Positions 34,744-44,124 of a stretch of 64,000 bases of DNA are shown piece after piece. Under the pieces are notes generated by a model. The model was given only the letters and a program-made list of their open reading frames with translations, had not been told where the DNA came from and searched no databases. How positions within the stretch are numbered: the stretch's first letter is position 1; the number at the start of each line of letters is the position of its first letter. The position numbers and the translations under genes are program-made. This DNA is from Limnohabitans radicicola (GTDB lineage Bacteria; Pseudomonadota; Gammaproteobacteria; Burkholderiales; Burkholderiaceae_C), in the NCBI RefSeq assembly GCF_014837235.1, contig NZ_JACYFT010000002.1, positions 186,001 through 250,000 on the forward strand, given 5' to 3'.

Positions 34744-35961
34744 ATGGCTTTGCCCGCTTCCTTGCGCCAGCTCACATTGACCGCGTTCATGACCTTGGGC
34801 TGCGGCCTGCAGGCCTCGGCCCAGACCCCCATCCGCATCGGCGAAATCAACAGCTATTCCGCCATTCCCCAGTTCACCCAGCCCTACAAACAAGGCTGGC
34901 AACTGGCGGTTGAAGAGATCAACGCCCAGGGCGGCCTGCTCGGCCGCAAGGTTGAAGTGATTGCCCGTGACGACGCGGGCAAGCCCGAGGAGGCCCTGCG
35001 CCACGCCATCGAGCTGACTTCCAAAGAAAAAGTGGACGTGCTGGCCGGGGGCTTTTTGTCGAACGTCGGCTTGGCCCTGGCCGACCACGCCGCCAAGAAC
35101 AAGCGCCTGTTTGTGGCGAGCGAGCCTTTGACCGACGCCATTGTCTGGGACAAGGGCAACCGCTACACCTTCCGCCTGCGCCCCAGCACCTACATGCAGT
35201 CGGCCATGCTGGTCGAAGAAGCGGCCAAGCTGCCCGCCAAGCGCTGGGCCACCATTGCCCCCAACTACGAATACGGCCAAAGCGCCGTCGCCAGCTTCAA
35301 GGAGCTGCTCAAGGCCAAGCGCCCCGATGTGGAGTTTGTGAGCGAGCAGTGGCCCGCCCAAGGCAAGATCGACGCGGGCAGCACCCTGACGGCCACCATG
35401 GCGAGCAAGCCCGACGCCATCTTCAACGTGACCTTTGGCGCGGACCTGGCCAAGCTGGTGCGCGAGGGCAACCAGCGCAACGTGTTCCCCAAGACCCCGG
35501 TGGTGTCGCTGCTGTCGGGCGAGCCGGAGTACCTGGAGGTGCTGAAAGACGAAACGCCCAAGGGCTGGATCGTGACCGGCTACCCCTGGGACCAGCTCGA
35601 CAACAAGGAGCACGCCAGCTTTGCCGCCAACTATTACAAGAAGTTCAACGAGAACCCCAAGGTCGGCTCGGTCGTGGGCTATGCCACCCTGCAGGCCATC
35701 TTTGCGGCCATCAAAAAGGCCAACTCCACCGACAACGAGAAGCTGGTCACCGCCATGCGTGGCTTGAAATTCAGCACACCCTTTGGCCAAGCCGAGTTCC
35801 GCGCCATTGACCAGCAGTCCACCATGGGCGCTTATGTGGGCAAGCTCGACCAGCGCGGCGGCAAGGGCACCATGGTCCAGTGGCACTACGCCGACGGCAA
35901 GAACTACCAGCCCACCGACGCGTATGTCAAAGGCCGCCGCCCTGCAGACGCGATGAAGTGA
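34744..35961 (+). CDS. ABC transporter substrate-binding protein (LivJ-like)
   Basis: A 405-residue periplasmic binding protein of type I: signal peptide (LTAFMTLGCGLQASA), then PIRIGEINSYSAIPQFTQPYKQGWQLAVEEINAQGGLLGRK, typical of branched-chain-amino-acid/amide receptors. Two lobes with a hinge near VGYATLQAIFAAI are seen. GGAGAGAACC precedes the ATG at 34744. No livHMGF permease genes follow, so it is an orphan receptor; the ligand (amino acid, urea or aromatic acid) is unknown. It is divergent from the MFS gene. Confidence 0.88.
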   Translation: MALPASLRQLTLTAFMTLGCGLQASAQTPIRIGEINSYSAIPQFTQPYKQGWQLAVEEINAQGGLLGRKVEVIARDDAGKPEEALRHAIELTSKEKVDVLAGGFLSNVGLALADHAAKNKRLFVASEPLTDAIVWDKGNRYTFRLRPSTYMQSAMLVEEAAKLPAKRWATIAPNYEYGQSAVASFKELLKAKRPDVEFVSEQWPAQGKIDAGSTLTATMASKPDAIFNVTFGADLAKLVREGNQRNVFPKTPVVSLLSGEPEYLEVLKDETPKGWIVTGYPWDQLDNKEHASFAANYYKKFNENPKVGSVVGYATLQAIFAAIKKANSTDNEKLVTAMRGLKFSTPFGQAEFRAIDQQSTMGAYVGKLDQRGGKGTMVQWHYADGKNYQPTDAYVKGRRPADAMK

Positions 35962-36060
35962 CGCGGTCGCGGGGCAAGAAACCCCGTCGCACTGGGCGGT
36001 TTTTCACATGCCGGGCAGCTGGGGGGAAGCATCTCCTGTATAGTGGTTTAAATCGTTAAA

Positions 36061-36087
36061 TTTGATTAAATTGACATTTAATTCAAA
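36061..36087. promoter_or_regulatory. AT-rich imperfect palindrome before chemotaxis genes
   Basis: TTTGATTAAAT and ATTTAATTCAAA form a dyad with a single inserted base around TGAC. It lies in the 147-base gap after the binding-protein gene and includes TTGACA (36071-36076) as a possible -35. The rest of the gap holds a GC-rich hairpin at 35966-35990 (GGGGCAAGAAACCCC core) after the binding-protein stop. Confidence 0.4.
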
Positions 36088-36108
36088 CTTAATTGTTGAA
36101 CGTGCAGG

Positions 36109-36261
36109 ATGCTTTTAAGACGTGTTCATTCCCTGAACGGCGCCACACCCCACTGGGTTTGGTGGCTGTTGCTGGCCTGGCTGATTTACACCTTCTCGGC
36201 CTTGGGGTGGTATGTCCTGAACGATCCTGCGCTCATGGGCAGCATTTGCAGGACGAGATGA
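36109..36261 (+). CDS. Small membrane protein, 50 residues
   Basis: An open frame starting ATG after GTGCAGG encodes a 50-residue peptide with one strong, tryptophan-rich hydrophobic helix ([19 protein letters not shown], residues 16-34), a basic N-terminus and a basic C-terminus. It ends two bases before the start of the chemotaxis receptor, consistent with translational coupling. Not recognised as any family. Spacing, composition and an AT-rich promoter region upstream support real expression; no conservation test was possible. Confidence 0.5.
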   Translation: MLLRRVHSLNGATPHWVWWLLLAWLIYTFSALGWYVLNDPALMGSICRTR

Positions 36262-36262
36262 A

Positions 36263-38110
36263 ATGAGTGTGAACAGCAGTTTGTCGGCCTCGCGCCGCAG
36301 CGACCAGATTTTGCAACCCCAGCGCGCCGCCGCGGACCGGATCATGCTGAGCATGATGGTGTTTTTGCTGGCGGTGTGTTTCGGGGTGGCTTATTTCACC
36401 TCCACCTGGATGTTGACGCTCGTTGTGGCGGTGCCCGCACTGCTGGTCCCCTGGGCCATTTACAAGGGCGCGCCGGGCTCGCTGGCCTCCCGGCTGTCGA
36501 TTGCCTGCGCCCTGATGGTGTTTTCTGCGCTGACCATCCAGCAAAGCCAGGGCATGATCGAGAGCCACTTTGGCATTTTCACCTTGCTGGCTTTCCTGCT
36601 GTACTACCGCGACTGGCGCCCCATCGTGGCAGCTGCGGGCTTGATCGCCGTGCACCACGTGGTGTTTGGTTATTTGCAGGCCACCGATTCGGTGGGCATC
36701 ACGGTGCTGGAAGGCGATGTGCACGTCACGACCATCATCCTGCACGCGGCCTATGTGGTTTTTGAAGCGGCGATGCTGATCTTCATGGCCACCATCCTGC
36801 GCCGAGAGGCCGTGGAATCGGCCCTGGTGGCGGAACTCTCGGGTCAGATCAGCGAAGGCGACTTCTCGCCCCGCGGCCCGGCTGTCAGTGCCTCGGAGCT
36901 GCCCCTGCTTTACAAAGTTTCCCAGATGCAGAAATCGCTGCAGTCCACACTGCAAGACATCGTGGGGGTCATGACCGCTGTTGCCCAGGGGCACCTGGAT
37001 CGCCGCGTCACGGTCGAAGCCCGTGGGGACCTGGGCGCCCTCAAGGAAAACATCAACCAGAGCATTCAGGTGCAGCAGTCGGTGTTCCAGGACATCACGC
37101 ACGTGATGCAAGGCGTCGCCAAAGGCAATTTCGGACTGCGGGTCACCGCCGAAGCCAAAGGCGAGCTCGACGGCCTCAAGCAAAGCATCAACCAGAGCAT
37201 GGCTGCCCAGCAGATCGTGTTCCAGGACATCACCCATGTCATGCAAGGGGTTGCCGACGGCAATCTGCAGCGCCGCGTGTCGGCCCAGGCCATGGGCGAT
37301 CTGGAGCTGCTCAAGCAGAACATCAACCAGTCGCTCGATGCATTGCGTGGTGCCATGACCACCATCAACCAAAATGCCCGTCAGGTGGCCACCGCCTCCG
37401 ATGAGGCGTCCAATGCCATCGGTCAAATTTCCGATGGGGCGCGCCACCAGACCGATGCCATCAGCCACGTCTCCAGCGCTGTGCGCCAGACCGTGGCTTC
37501 CGTGGCCGATGTGTCTCAAAACACCGAGCTGGCCAGCCAGAAGTCACGCCAATCGTTTGCGTTGGTGCGCGCCAGCATGGAAAAAATGGATGAGATGGTC
37601 AAGGTGGTCAACAACATCGCGACCAACTCCGAAAAGATCAACAAAATCACAGATGTGATTGAAAAAATCGCCAACAAAACCAACTTGCTGTCCCTCAACG
37701 CGGCCATTGAAGCGGCCCGCGCTGGCGAGCATGGCAAAGGTTTTGCCGTGGTGGCCGAAGAGGTGGGCAAATTGGCCCTCAACAGCGCCGAGAGCTCGCA
37801 GGAAATTGCCACCCTGGTCAAGCAGGCGGTGGAAGAAGCCCGCAGTGCGGTCACTGCCGTGATGGACGTCAGCCAGGACATGTCGGGCATCGAACGCGAA
37901 ACCCAGGCCACCGACGAAATGCTGCAACGCATCGTCGCGGCGCTGGACCAGCAAAGCGCAGCGGTGGATCAGATCAATGGCAACCTGAACAACCTGGACC
38001 AGATTGCCCGCAGCAACTCCTCTGCGTCTGAGGAGATCGCGGCCACCGTGGTCGAGCTGTCCAAAATCGCCGACGCAACGCGTCGCGAAGTCCAGCGCTT
38101 CTCGGTCTGA
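36263..38110 (+). CDS. Methyl-accepting chemotaxis protein, 6-TM sensor
   Basis: A 615-residue chemoreceptor. Residues 28-178 form about six transmembrane helices and contain several histidines (102, 131, 132, 154, 161); there is no periplasmic ligand domain. Residues 232-366 are three tandem 45-residue HAMP-like units ([13 protein letters not shown] and variants). Residues about 400-605 are the signalling coiled coil, including [22 protein letters not shown] and [12 protein letters not shown]. It should report to CheA/CheW. A membrane-embedded sensor like this may read redox state, energy or a bound cofactor. The small ORF just upstream may be coupled. Confidence 0.9.
   Translation: MSVNSSLSASRRSDQILQPQRAAADRIMLSMMVFLLAVCFGVAYFTSTWMLTLVVAVPALLVPWAIYKGAPGSLASRLSIACALMVFSALTIQQSQGMIESHFGIFTLLAFLLYYRDWRPIVAAAGLIAVHHVVFGYLQATDSVGITVLEGDVHVTTIILHAAYVVFEAAMLIFMATILRREAVESALVAELSGQISEGDFSPRGPAVSASELPLLYKVSQMQKSLQSTLQDIVGVMTAVAQGHLDRRVTVEARGDLGALKENINQSIQVQQSVFQDITHVMQGVAKGNFGLRVTAEAKGELDGLKQSINQSMAAQQIVFQDITHVMQGVADGNLQRRVSAQAMGDLELLKQNINQSLDALRGAMTTINQNARQVATASDEASNAIGQISDGARHQTDAISHVSSAVRQTVASVADVSQNTELASQKSRQSFALVRASMEKMDEMVKVVNNIATNSEKINKITDVIEKIANKTNLLSLNAAIEAARAGEHGKGFAVVAEEVGKLALNSAESSQEIATLVKQAVEEARSAVTAVMDVSQDMSGIERETQATDEMLQRIVAALDQQSAAVDQINGNLNNLDQIARSNSSASEEIAATVVELSKIADATRREVQRFSV
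36956..37360 (+). repeat. Three 135-base tandem repeats in chemoreceptor gene
   Basis: Units starting GACATC(G/A)(T/C) at 36956, 37091 and 37226 are each exactly 135 bases (45 codons) and encode a HAMP-like module ending INQS plus nine to ten residues. Copies 2 and 3 are closer to each other than to copy 1. Confidence 0.85.
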
Positions 38111-38122
38111 GTGGCTTGAGAC

Positions 38123-38143
38123 CCGGGGCCGCGCAAGCCCCGG
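38123..38143. terminator. Hairpin between convergent genes
   Basis: CCGGGGC pairs with GCCCCGG around a seven-base loop in the 39-base gap between the chemoreceptor and the convergent glutamate-synthase-like gene. It has only a short T run on the plus side, so it is a weak terminator candidate. Confidence 0.45.
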
Positions 38144-38149
38144 CGCGCT

Positions 38150-39751
38150 TTAGCCGGATTGAGACCAGCTGTGGGCCTGCGCCTTGGGCCAGTGGCTGGC
38201 ATACAAAGCGGGCAGGGCAGCGGGTGTTTCCGTGTCCTTGAGCAGGGCACCGGGCGCCAGTGTGTCGATCAGCGCAGACAAGGGCTGGGCCTGTCCCGCC
38301 TCGTTTCGCACCATGATGTGGTCGCAGCGCAGCTGATCCGGCGAGCTCAGGCCCGCTGCGCCCAGCAGTTCTGCCAAGGCCTGCAGCGTGTGGCTGTGAA
38401 AGTGGAACACCCGCTCGGCCTTGTCCGTCACCACCAGGGCACGCTGGCGCACGGGGTCTTGTGTGGCCACGCCTGTGGGGCAGTGGTCGGTGTGGCAACT
38501 GCGTGACTGGATGCAGCCCAGCGAGAACAAGAACCCCCGTCCGGAGTTGCACCAGTCCGCGCCAAAGGCCAGGCAACGCGCCATGTCAAAGGCCGAGATC
38601 ACCTTGCCGGAGGCACCTATCTTGATGCGATCGCGCAAGCCCGTCCCCACCAGGCTGTTGTGCACCAGCCGCAGGCCATCGCGCAGCGGCATGCCCACGT
38701 GGTCCGCAAACTCGATGGGGGCCGCCCCCGTGCCGCCCTCGCTGCCGTCGACCACCACAAAGTCTGGCGTCTGCCCGGTGTGCAGCATGGCCTTGACGAT
38801 GGCGAACCACTCGCCAGGATGGCCCACACACAGCTTGATGCCCACCGGTTTGCCGCCAGACAAATGGCGCAACTCGCTCACAAAATTCAGCAGTTCCACC
38901 GGGGTCGAAAACGCCGAATGTCGGGCGGGTGAAACACAGTCCTGGCCCATGGGCACGCCCCGTGCTTCGGCAATTTCCGCGCTGACTTTGGCCTTGGGCA
39001 GCACGCCGCCATGGCCCGGTTTCGCGCCTTGCGAGAGCTTGATCTCGATCATCTTCACCTGAGGTGACTGGGCCTGAGCGGCAAAGCGTTCGGGGTCAAA
39101 GCGCCCTTCGGGCGTGCGGCAGCCAAAGTAGCCCGACGCGATTTGCCAGATGAGGTCGCCACCGTGCTCGCGGTGGTGCACCGAGATGCTGCCTTCCCCG
39201 GTGTCGTGCGCAAAGCCGCCTTTGGCGGCACCTTTGTTGAGGGCCTTGATGGCGTTGGGGGACAGTGCACCAAAGCTCATTCCCGAGATGTTCAGCAGCG
39301 ACATCGCATAGGGCTGGCGGCAGTCCGATCCACCCACCGTGATGCGCAGCGACGCCGGGTCGAGCTGTTCAGGGCGCATCGAGTGCGTGATCCACTCGGT
39401 GCCAGCCTGGTACATGTCCTTGATGCTGCCAAAACCGCGTTGGTCGTTTTGTTCTTTGGATCGGGCATAGACCATGGCACGCTCGCTGCGCGAGAAGGGC
39501 AGCTTTTGCTCATCGTCTTCCAGAAAGTACTGGCGCAGTTCCGGGCGGATGTATTCGAGTGCGTAACGCAGTCTGCCAGTGACCGGGTAATTGCGGCGAA
39601 CGGCCTGCTTGGTCTGCAAGACATCCTGGACACCCAGGGCAAACAAACCCAGAAATACCAGCGATAAGGGTGTCGAAACAGGCCAGCACACCACGGCCAC
39701 AGGGGCAGTGACCAGCCAAGGGGTGAATCGGACAATGCTGTGCACGGGCAA
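38150..39751 (-). CDS. FMN-binding glutamate synthase-family protein
   Basis: A 533-residue protein related to the FMN/3Fe-4S catalytic domain of glutamate synthase (GltB), without the amidotransferase half. Motifs are MSFGALSPNAIKALN, GSEGGTGAAP, HNSLVGTGLRDRIKIGASGK and the cysteine cluster CIQSRSCHTDHCPTG. An N-terminal hydrophobic segment (residues 12-40) could anchor it to the membrane. Such stand-alone proteins are frequent but poorly studied. Start codon is TTG at 39751 with AGGAAC upstream; GTG at 39745 is an alternative. It is divergent from the M61 peptidase gene. Confidence 0.85.
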   Translation of the reverse strand: MPVHSIVRFTPWLVTAPVAVVCWPVSTPLSLVFLGLFALGVQDVLQTKQAVRRNYPVTGRLRYALEYIRPELRQYFLEDDEQKLPFSRSERAMVYARSKEQNDQRGFGSIKDMYQAGTEWITHSMRPEQLDPASLRITVGGSDCRQPYAMSLLNISGMSFGALSPNAIKALNKGAAKGGFAHDTGEGSISVHHREHGGDLIWQIASGYFGCRTPEGRFDPERFAAQAQSPQVKMIEIKLSQGAKPGHGGVLPKAKVSAEIAEARGVPMGQDCVSPARHSAFSTPVELLNFVSELRHLSGGKPVGIKLCVGHPGEWFAIVKAMLHTGQTPDFVVVDGSEGGTGAAPIEFADHVGMPLRDGLRLVHNSLVGTGLRDRIKIGASGKVISAFDMARCLAFGADWCNSGRGFLFSLGCIQSRSCHTDHCPTGVATQDPVRQRALVVTDKAERVFHFHSHTLQALAELLGAAGLSSPDQLRCDHIMVRNEAGQAQPLSALIDTLAPGALLKDTETPAALPALYASHWPKAQAHSWSQSG

Positions 39752-39884
39752 AAGTTCCTGCGCTGGGGGAGGGTTGGATCATGTCACATGGCCGTTTGGA
39801 TTGGCAAATTTTTCAGTTATTTGATTTTTGGGCCATCGCGGGTTTGCGACAAAATCATGTTTTTGTCTGGCGGAGTGGGCGGTG

Positions 39885-41825
39885 ATGAGATTGGCAGGAA
39901 TGGGGTGTCGCAGGGCCTTGTTGTGCGTGCTGCTGGCCATGCTGGGATCGGCCGTGGCGCAGCCTGTCTTGGCGCAGGGGGGCACGGTTGTGTCTTCGCA
40001 CTCCGCATCAGGTGAGCGCTATCCCGGCGTCTTGCGCCTGCATGTGGATGCCACCGACCTGGATCGCCGCATCTTCCGCATCCAGCAGACCTTGCCCGTC
40101 AAGCCCGGCGCGTTGACGCTCCACTACCCGCGTTTTTTGCCTGGAACGCATGGTCCCTACGGCGAGATCGAGCGCATGGCCGGGTTGCAGATCCGCGCCC
40201 AAGGCCAGACCCTGGCCTGGCAGCGGGACACGGTGGACCCCTACAGCTTCCATGTGCAGGTGCCTGCCGGGGTGAATGAGCTGGGGCTGGAGTTCCAGTT
40301 CTTGAGCGAGGTGCGCGGGCAGACAGGCCGCGTGGTCATGACCCGCGACATGCTCAACCTGCAATGGATCAGCCAGGTGATTTATCCCGGCGGCTTCCAA
40401 GCCAAAGGCATTGCGGTGCAGGCCAGCGTGACGCTGCCCGCAGGCTGGCACGCCGCGACGGCACTGCGCGTCACAGGCCGCCAGGGCGACACCTGGCAGT
40501 TTGAGCCCACTTCTTTGGAGACCCTGGTCGACTCGCCCATTTTTGCCGGTCGCCACCACCAACAAATCGCGCTTGATCCCCAGGGCGCGGCCAAGCCCGT
40601 GGTGCTCCACCTGTTTGCCGACGCGCCTGAGCAGTTGCAGGCGTCCGACGCGCAAATCGAAGCCCACCGCCAGCTGGTCCAGCAGACCGATCGGCTCATG
40701 GGCTCGCGTCACTTCCGGCATTACGACTTTTTGCTGGCCCTGTCCGAGCGCATGGGCGGCATCGGTCTGGAACACCATGAAAGCAGCGAAAACGGCGTGC
40801 TTCCAGACTACTTCAAGGACTGGGCCAAGTCCGTCGGTGCCCGCGAACTGTTGCCCCACGAGTACGTGCATTCGTGGAACGGCAAATTCCGTCGCCCCGC
40901 CGACTTGTGGACCCCGCATTTCAACCAGCCCATGCGCAACAGCTTGCTGTGGCTCTATGAGGGGCAGACCCAGTACTGGGGACGGGTGCTGGCCGCGCGC
41001 AGTGGCCTGGTCACGCCCGAGCAGACCCGCGACCTGATGGCGCGCACGGCCGCCGAGTACACCTACCGGGCAGGCAAGTTGTGGCGCAACCTGCAGGACA
41101 CCACCAACGAAGGCACGATGCGCTCTGGGCGCAATGCGACCTGGCGCGACTGGCAGCGGGGCTCGGACTATTACGACGAGTCATCCTTGATCTGGCTGGA
41201 CGCCGACACCCTGATCCGTGACAAGAGTAAGGGGCAGCGTTCGCTGGACGACTTTGCCAAGCTGTTTTTCGGGGTGGAACCCGACCGTGTGGCGCCACTG
41301 ACCTACACCTTCGACGACATCGTGGCGGCGCTCAACAAAGTGCAGCCGCACGACTGGAAAGCCTTTTTGCGTGAACGCCTCGACAGCCACGCGCTGGCCG
41401 CACCGTTGGACGGTTTGCAGCGCGCTGGCTGGCGTCTGGACTGGGCCGAAACTCCCAGCGAGTGGTCGCGCAGCGGCAACGGGCGAGGCCAGGCCGATGA
41501 CTTCAGCTACTCGCTGGGCCTGGTGCTCCAGCCCGATGGGCAGGTGCAGCAGGTGCGCTGGAACAGCCCCGCCTTTGAAGCCGGCATGAGCCCGGCACTC
41601 TCGGTGGTCGCTGTGCAGGGCAAGGCTTACAAGGCCGAGCGGCTGTCTGCCGCCATCACTGCCAACAAGTCGGGCCAAGCCCCGCTGCAACTGCTGGTCA
41701 AGGAAGGCGAGCAGTACCGCACGCTGACGCTGGACTACCGCCAGGGCCTGCGTTACCCGCGCCTGGTGCGCATCGAGGGTATGCCCGAAGGACTCGACGC
41801 CGGGGTGCTCAAGGCCCGCCAGTGA
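39885..41825 (+). CDS. M61-family peptidase with PDZ domain
   Basis: A 646-residue exported protein: signal peptide (RALLCVLLAMLGSAVAQPVLAQ), an N-terminal beta domain, the zinc site HEYVH in LLPHEYVHSWNGKFRRP with the third ligand in LLWLYEGQTQYWG, and a C-terminal PDZ-like domain (LGLVLQPDGQVQQVRWNSPAFEAGM). M61 (glycyl aminopeptidase) family. Cell location is predicted as periplasm or surface. The ATG at 39885 was chosen for the signal peptide; GGAG lies upstream. It stands alone and converges with mnmC. Confidence 0.88.
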   Translation: MRLAGMGCRRALLCVLLAMLGSAVAQPVLAQGGTVVSSHSASGERYPGVLRLHVDATDLDRRIFRIQQTLPVKPGALTLHYPRFLPGTHGPYGEIERMAGLQIRAQGQTLAWQRDTVDPYSFHVQVPAGVNELGLEFQFLSEVRGQTGRVVMTRDMLNLQWISQVIYPGGFQAKGIAVQASVTLPAGWHAATALRVTGRQGDTWQFEPTSLETLVDSPIFAGRHHQQIALDPQGAAKPVVLHLFADAPEQLQASDAQIEAHRQLVQQTDRLMGSRHFRHYDFLLALSERMGGIGLEHHESSENGVLPDYFKDWAKSVGARELLPHEYVHSWNGKFRRPADLWTPHFNQPMRNSLLWLYEGQTQYWGRVLAARSGLVTPEQTRDLMARTAAEYTYRAGKLWRNLQDTTNEGTMRSGRNATWRDWQRGSDYYDESSLIWLDADTLIRDKSKGQRSLDDFAKLFFGVEPDRVAPLTYTFDDIVAALNKVQPHDWKAFLRERLDSHALAAPLDGLQRAGWRLDWAETPSEWSRSGNGRGQADDFSYSLGLVLQPDGQVQQVRWNSPAFEAGMSPALSVVAVQGKAYKAERLSAAITANKSGQAPLQLLVKEGEQYRTLTLDYRQGLRYPRLVRIEGMPEGLDAGVLKARQ

Positions 41826-41831
41826 GGTGGC

Positions 41832-43634
41832 TCAGGCCTGCAGCTGGCGTGCCGCGAAGCGAGAAGCCGCCAGGTGCTGCGCCAGAGACGGCGCCAGCGG
41901 CAGGGGCTCGCCTTCGAGCTGCGCGGCGATCAGCTCGCCCGCCAGCACCGACAGGCTGATGCCCCGGGCCCCCATGCCTGCGCAAATGTGCAGGCCCGGC
42001 CAGCGCTCGGCATCGAGTTCGCCCACCGCAGGGACGCGGTCGGGCAGGGTGCAGCGCAAACCTGCCCAGCCGCTCACCTGGTCCAAGGCAAAAGCCGGTC
42101 GCATAGGCTCACTCAAGGCGGGCAACAAAGTGGCCAGGCGTGCATGGTTGGCGGCGTGGTCTTCATCCCGCAGCAGGGCCTCGGGGCAGGCCCGCTCGAA
42201 GGTGGAACCCAGGTACCACCCGGCTTCGCCGGGAGTGTCTGGCGCGTGTCCCGGCATGGGCACGCCCGTGATGAAGCTGCCGTGGCCATTGACCGGAAAG
42301 GGCGGCAACTGCTGGGCGATGGCCTCGGGCAGCGCTGACAGCGGCCCCATGCTGATCTGGCCCCGCAAGGGGTTCAGGGGCAAGGGCGCATGCGCTGGCG
42401 ACAGGTCCTGCATCAGGGCCCGTGTGTCGTAGCCTCCCGCGACGATGAGCACGGGCGCGCGGCCGAGTGCCTGGCCTTGGGCGTCGAGCGCCTGCCAGTC
42501 CTGACCCGTGCGGACCAGCCGGGCCACGCGGCATTGCCAGTGCACCTGCACGCCACAGGCCTGCAGTTGGGCGCGGGCCAGTTGCCGGGGGCGTATCCAG
42601 GCACCCAGGCTGTGCCACAGCGCCTGGGCATGCGCGGGCAAGCCCGCCTGGGTGAGGTGTTCGCTGCTGGCTGGGGTGCTCCATTCGTGGCCTGCAAGGG
42701 GCCAGGCCTCGCTGACAGGCAGGCTGCGTTTGCCTTCGACCCGGTGCTCCAGCACGCCCGTGGGCGCCCAGTCTTGCCCGGTCTTCAGCAATTGGCGTGC
42801 CCGTTGCACGGTGGCGCGCACCCCGGCGCGGGTGATGCGCGAGAGGATGTTGTCGTCGGGCGAGACGTGCGGTGCGGTCAGGCCCGCAGGCAGTCCCGAA
42901 GCCCCGGCACCGGGGGCTGTGCCCGCATCGAGCACGTGCACCTGCCAGCCCCGCTGCGCCAGGCTGAAAGCCGTGGCCGAGCCCGACAGGCCAGCACCCA
43001 ACACCAGTGCCTGGCGCGGTTGCCCATCAGGGCGGCTGGCGCTGCGCTGGCGTGTGCGCGTTGTCCAGCGGGGGGCAAACACGGCGTGCCGCATGGTCCC
43101 GCCCTGGGAGGCGTTGTCGGTGTCAAATCCGCAAGGCAGCAGCACAGCTGGCGCATCGTCAGGCCATGCCGTGCCGCAGTGCAAGTGGGTGCCTGGTTTG
43201 CACAGGCGCGAGATCGCCTTGAGCATGTGCTGCGCAGCATCGCCCGCTGTGGGCCATTGCGCCAGCCACACCCGGTCTGCTGCCACATCGGTTTCGCGCA
43301 GCATTTTGTCGGCCGGGCCCACACACAGTGTCAGTTGCACACGCCCATGGCCCAGCACCAGGCGGTGCACACCCGGCAGCAGGCCGCGCCAGAGCGGGCC
43401 CAGCTCGGCCATCAGGTCTTGGTGTGTGGGGTTCGCGTGGCCCAGGCGGGCCAGTTCGCTGGCCGAGTCCGGGCTGTCCGTCACGGCGGTGTAGAACAGA
43501 CGTTCAGGCCCTTGGGGATCTTGCTGCCAGGCTTGCCAGGTCTGCAGAAAGTCCAGCGCCAGCCCCTGGCCGATGCCCAGAACATGCCAGTGCCGCTGGC
43601 CCTGCCAGCCGCTGGGCACGGGTGCAGCAGTCAC
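41832..43634 (-). CDS. mnmC: tRNA 5-methylaminomethyl-2-thiouridine protein MnmC
   Basis: A 600-residue bifunctional protein. The N-terminal part (residues about 1-170; HVLGIGQGLALDFLQTW) is the methyltransferase-like domain, and from about 205 (ALVLGAGLSGSATAFSLAQRGW) is the FAD-dependent demodification domain, ending RCTLPDRVPAVGEL and GMGARGISLS. Together they convert cmnm5s2U to nm5 and mnm5s2U at tRNA position 34. The N-terminal domain looks weakly conserved in its methyltransferase motif, so activity there is less sure than that of the oxidase half. yggX ends six bases upstream of the start. Confidence 0.85.
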   Translation of the reverse strand: MTAAPVPSGWQGQRHWHVLGIGQGLALDFLQTWQAWQQDPQGPERLFYTAVTDSPDSASELARLGHANPTHQDLMAELGPLWRGLLPGVHRLVLGHGRVQLTLCVGPADKMLRETDVAADRVWLAQWPTAGDAAQHMLKAISRLCKPGTHLHCGTAWPDDAPAVLLPCGFDTDNASQGGTMRHAVFAPRWTTRTRQRSASRPDGQPRQALVLGAGLSGSATAFSLAQRGWQVHVLDAGTAPGAGASGLPAGLTAPHVSPDDNILSRITRAGVRATVQRARQLLKTGQDWAPTGVLEHRVEGKRSLPVSEAWPLAGHEWSTPASSEHLTQAGLPAHAQALWHSLGAWIRPRQLARAQLQACGVQVHWQCRVARLVRTGQDWQALDAQGQALGRAPVLIVAGGYDTRALMQDLSPAHAPLPLNPLRGQISMGPLSALPEAIAQQLPPFPVNGHGSFITGVPMPGHAPDTPGEAGWYLGSTFERACPEALLRDEDHAANHARLATLLPALSEPMRPAFALDQVSGWAGLRCTLPDRVPAVGELDAERWPGLHICAGMGARGISLSVLAGELIAAQLEGEPLPLAPSLAQHLAASRFAARQLQA

Positions 43635-43640
43635 TGCAGT

Positions 43641-43916
43641 TCAGGCTTGGGGTGGGGGCACGAAGCCTTGCGCCGCGTCAGCGCCTTCGCCAAAGAAATG
43701 CTTTTCCATCTGGCGGGCCAGGTACTGGCGGGCGCGCAGGTCGGCCAGGTTCAGGCGGTTTTCATTGACCAGCATGGTCTGGTGCTTGAGCCAGTCGGCC
43801 CAGGCCTGCTTGCTGACGCTTTCCCAGATGCGTTTGCCCAGCTCGCCGGGGTAGGGCGGAAAGTCCAGGCCCTCTGCTTCGGTGCCGAGTTTGATGCATT
43901 GAACGGTGCGTGCCAT
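43641..43916 (-). CDS. yggX: Fe(2+)-trafficking protein YggX
   Basis: A 91-residue cytoplasmic protein beginning [27 protein letters not shown], the family signature with the conserved cysteine 7. YggX protects iron-sulfur proteins from oxidative damage and helps repair them. It is six bases upstream of mnmC and divergent from fpr, another oxidative-stress gene, across a 208-base region. Confidence 0.95.
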   Translation of the reverse strand: MARTVQCIKLGTEAEGLDFPPYPGELGKRIWESVSKQAWADWLKHQTMLVNENRLNLADLRARQYLARQMEKHFFGEGADAAQGFVPPPQA

Positions 43917-43975
43917 GTGTGTGTTGCCTTTGGTGTCTTTATGAGTGCTGGTTATAGGGATATAAAATCTTCATA

Positions 43976-44003
43976 TTTCCAGTTGTGTGCGAATCACTGG
44001 AAA
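43976..44003. promoter_or_regulatory. Operator-like dyad between yggX and fpr
   Basis: TTTCCAGT-N12-ACTGGAAA is a perfect inverted repeat in the divergent region. A second short dyad GGTCT-CTC-AGACC is at 44041-44053. The size of the first suits a LysR- or MarR-type dimer. Both divergent genes belong to iron/redox defence, so shared control is plausible. Confidence 0.45.
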
Positions 44004-44124
44004 ATACAGCCCTGTCGCATGATGCGGCTGCCTTTTCAGTGGTCTCTCAGACCGCAACTGTAGCAATCTTCTGCATCCCCCTCGTGACTTGGGGTCTGAC
44101 CCCGGTCCAACCTGCTTGACCCAA

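Noticed and set aside
35966-35990. GC hairpin (GGGGCAAGAAACCCC core) after the LivJ-like gene as a terminator
   Set aside because: It is not followed by a T tract within a few bases, so I left it as a note and did not call it a terminator.
44091-44105. GGGGTCTGACCCC palindrome before fpr
   Set aside because: Similar to motifs that flank RAYT transposases, but only one copy was seen and no transposase is near; not enough for a mobile element.
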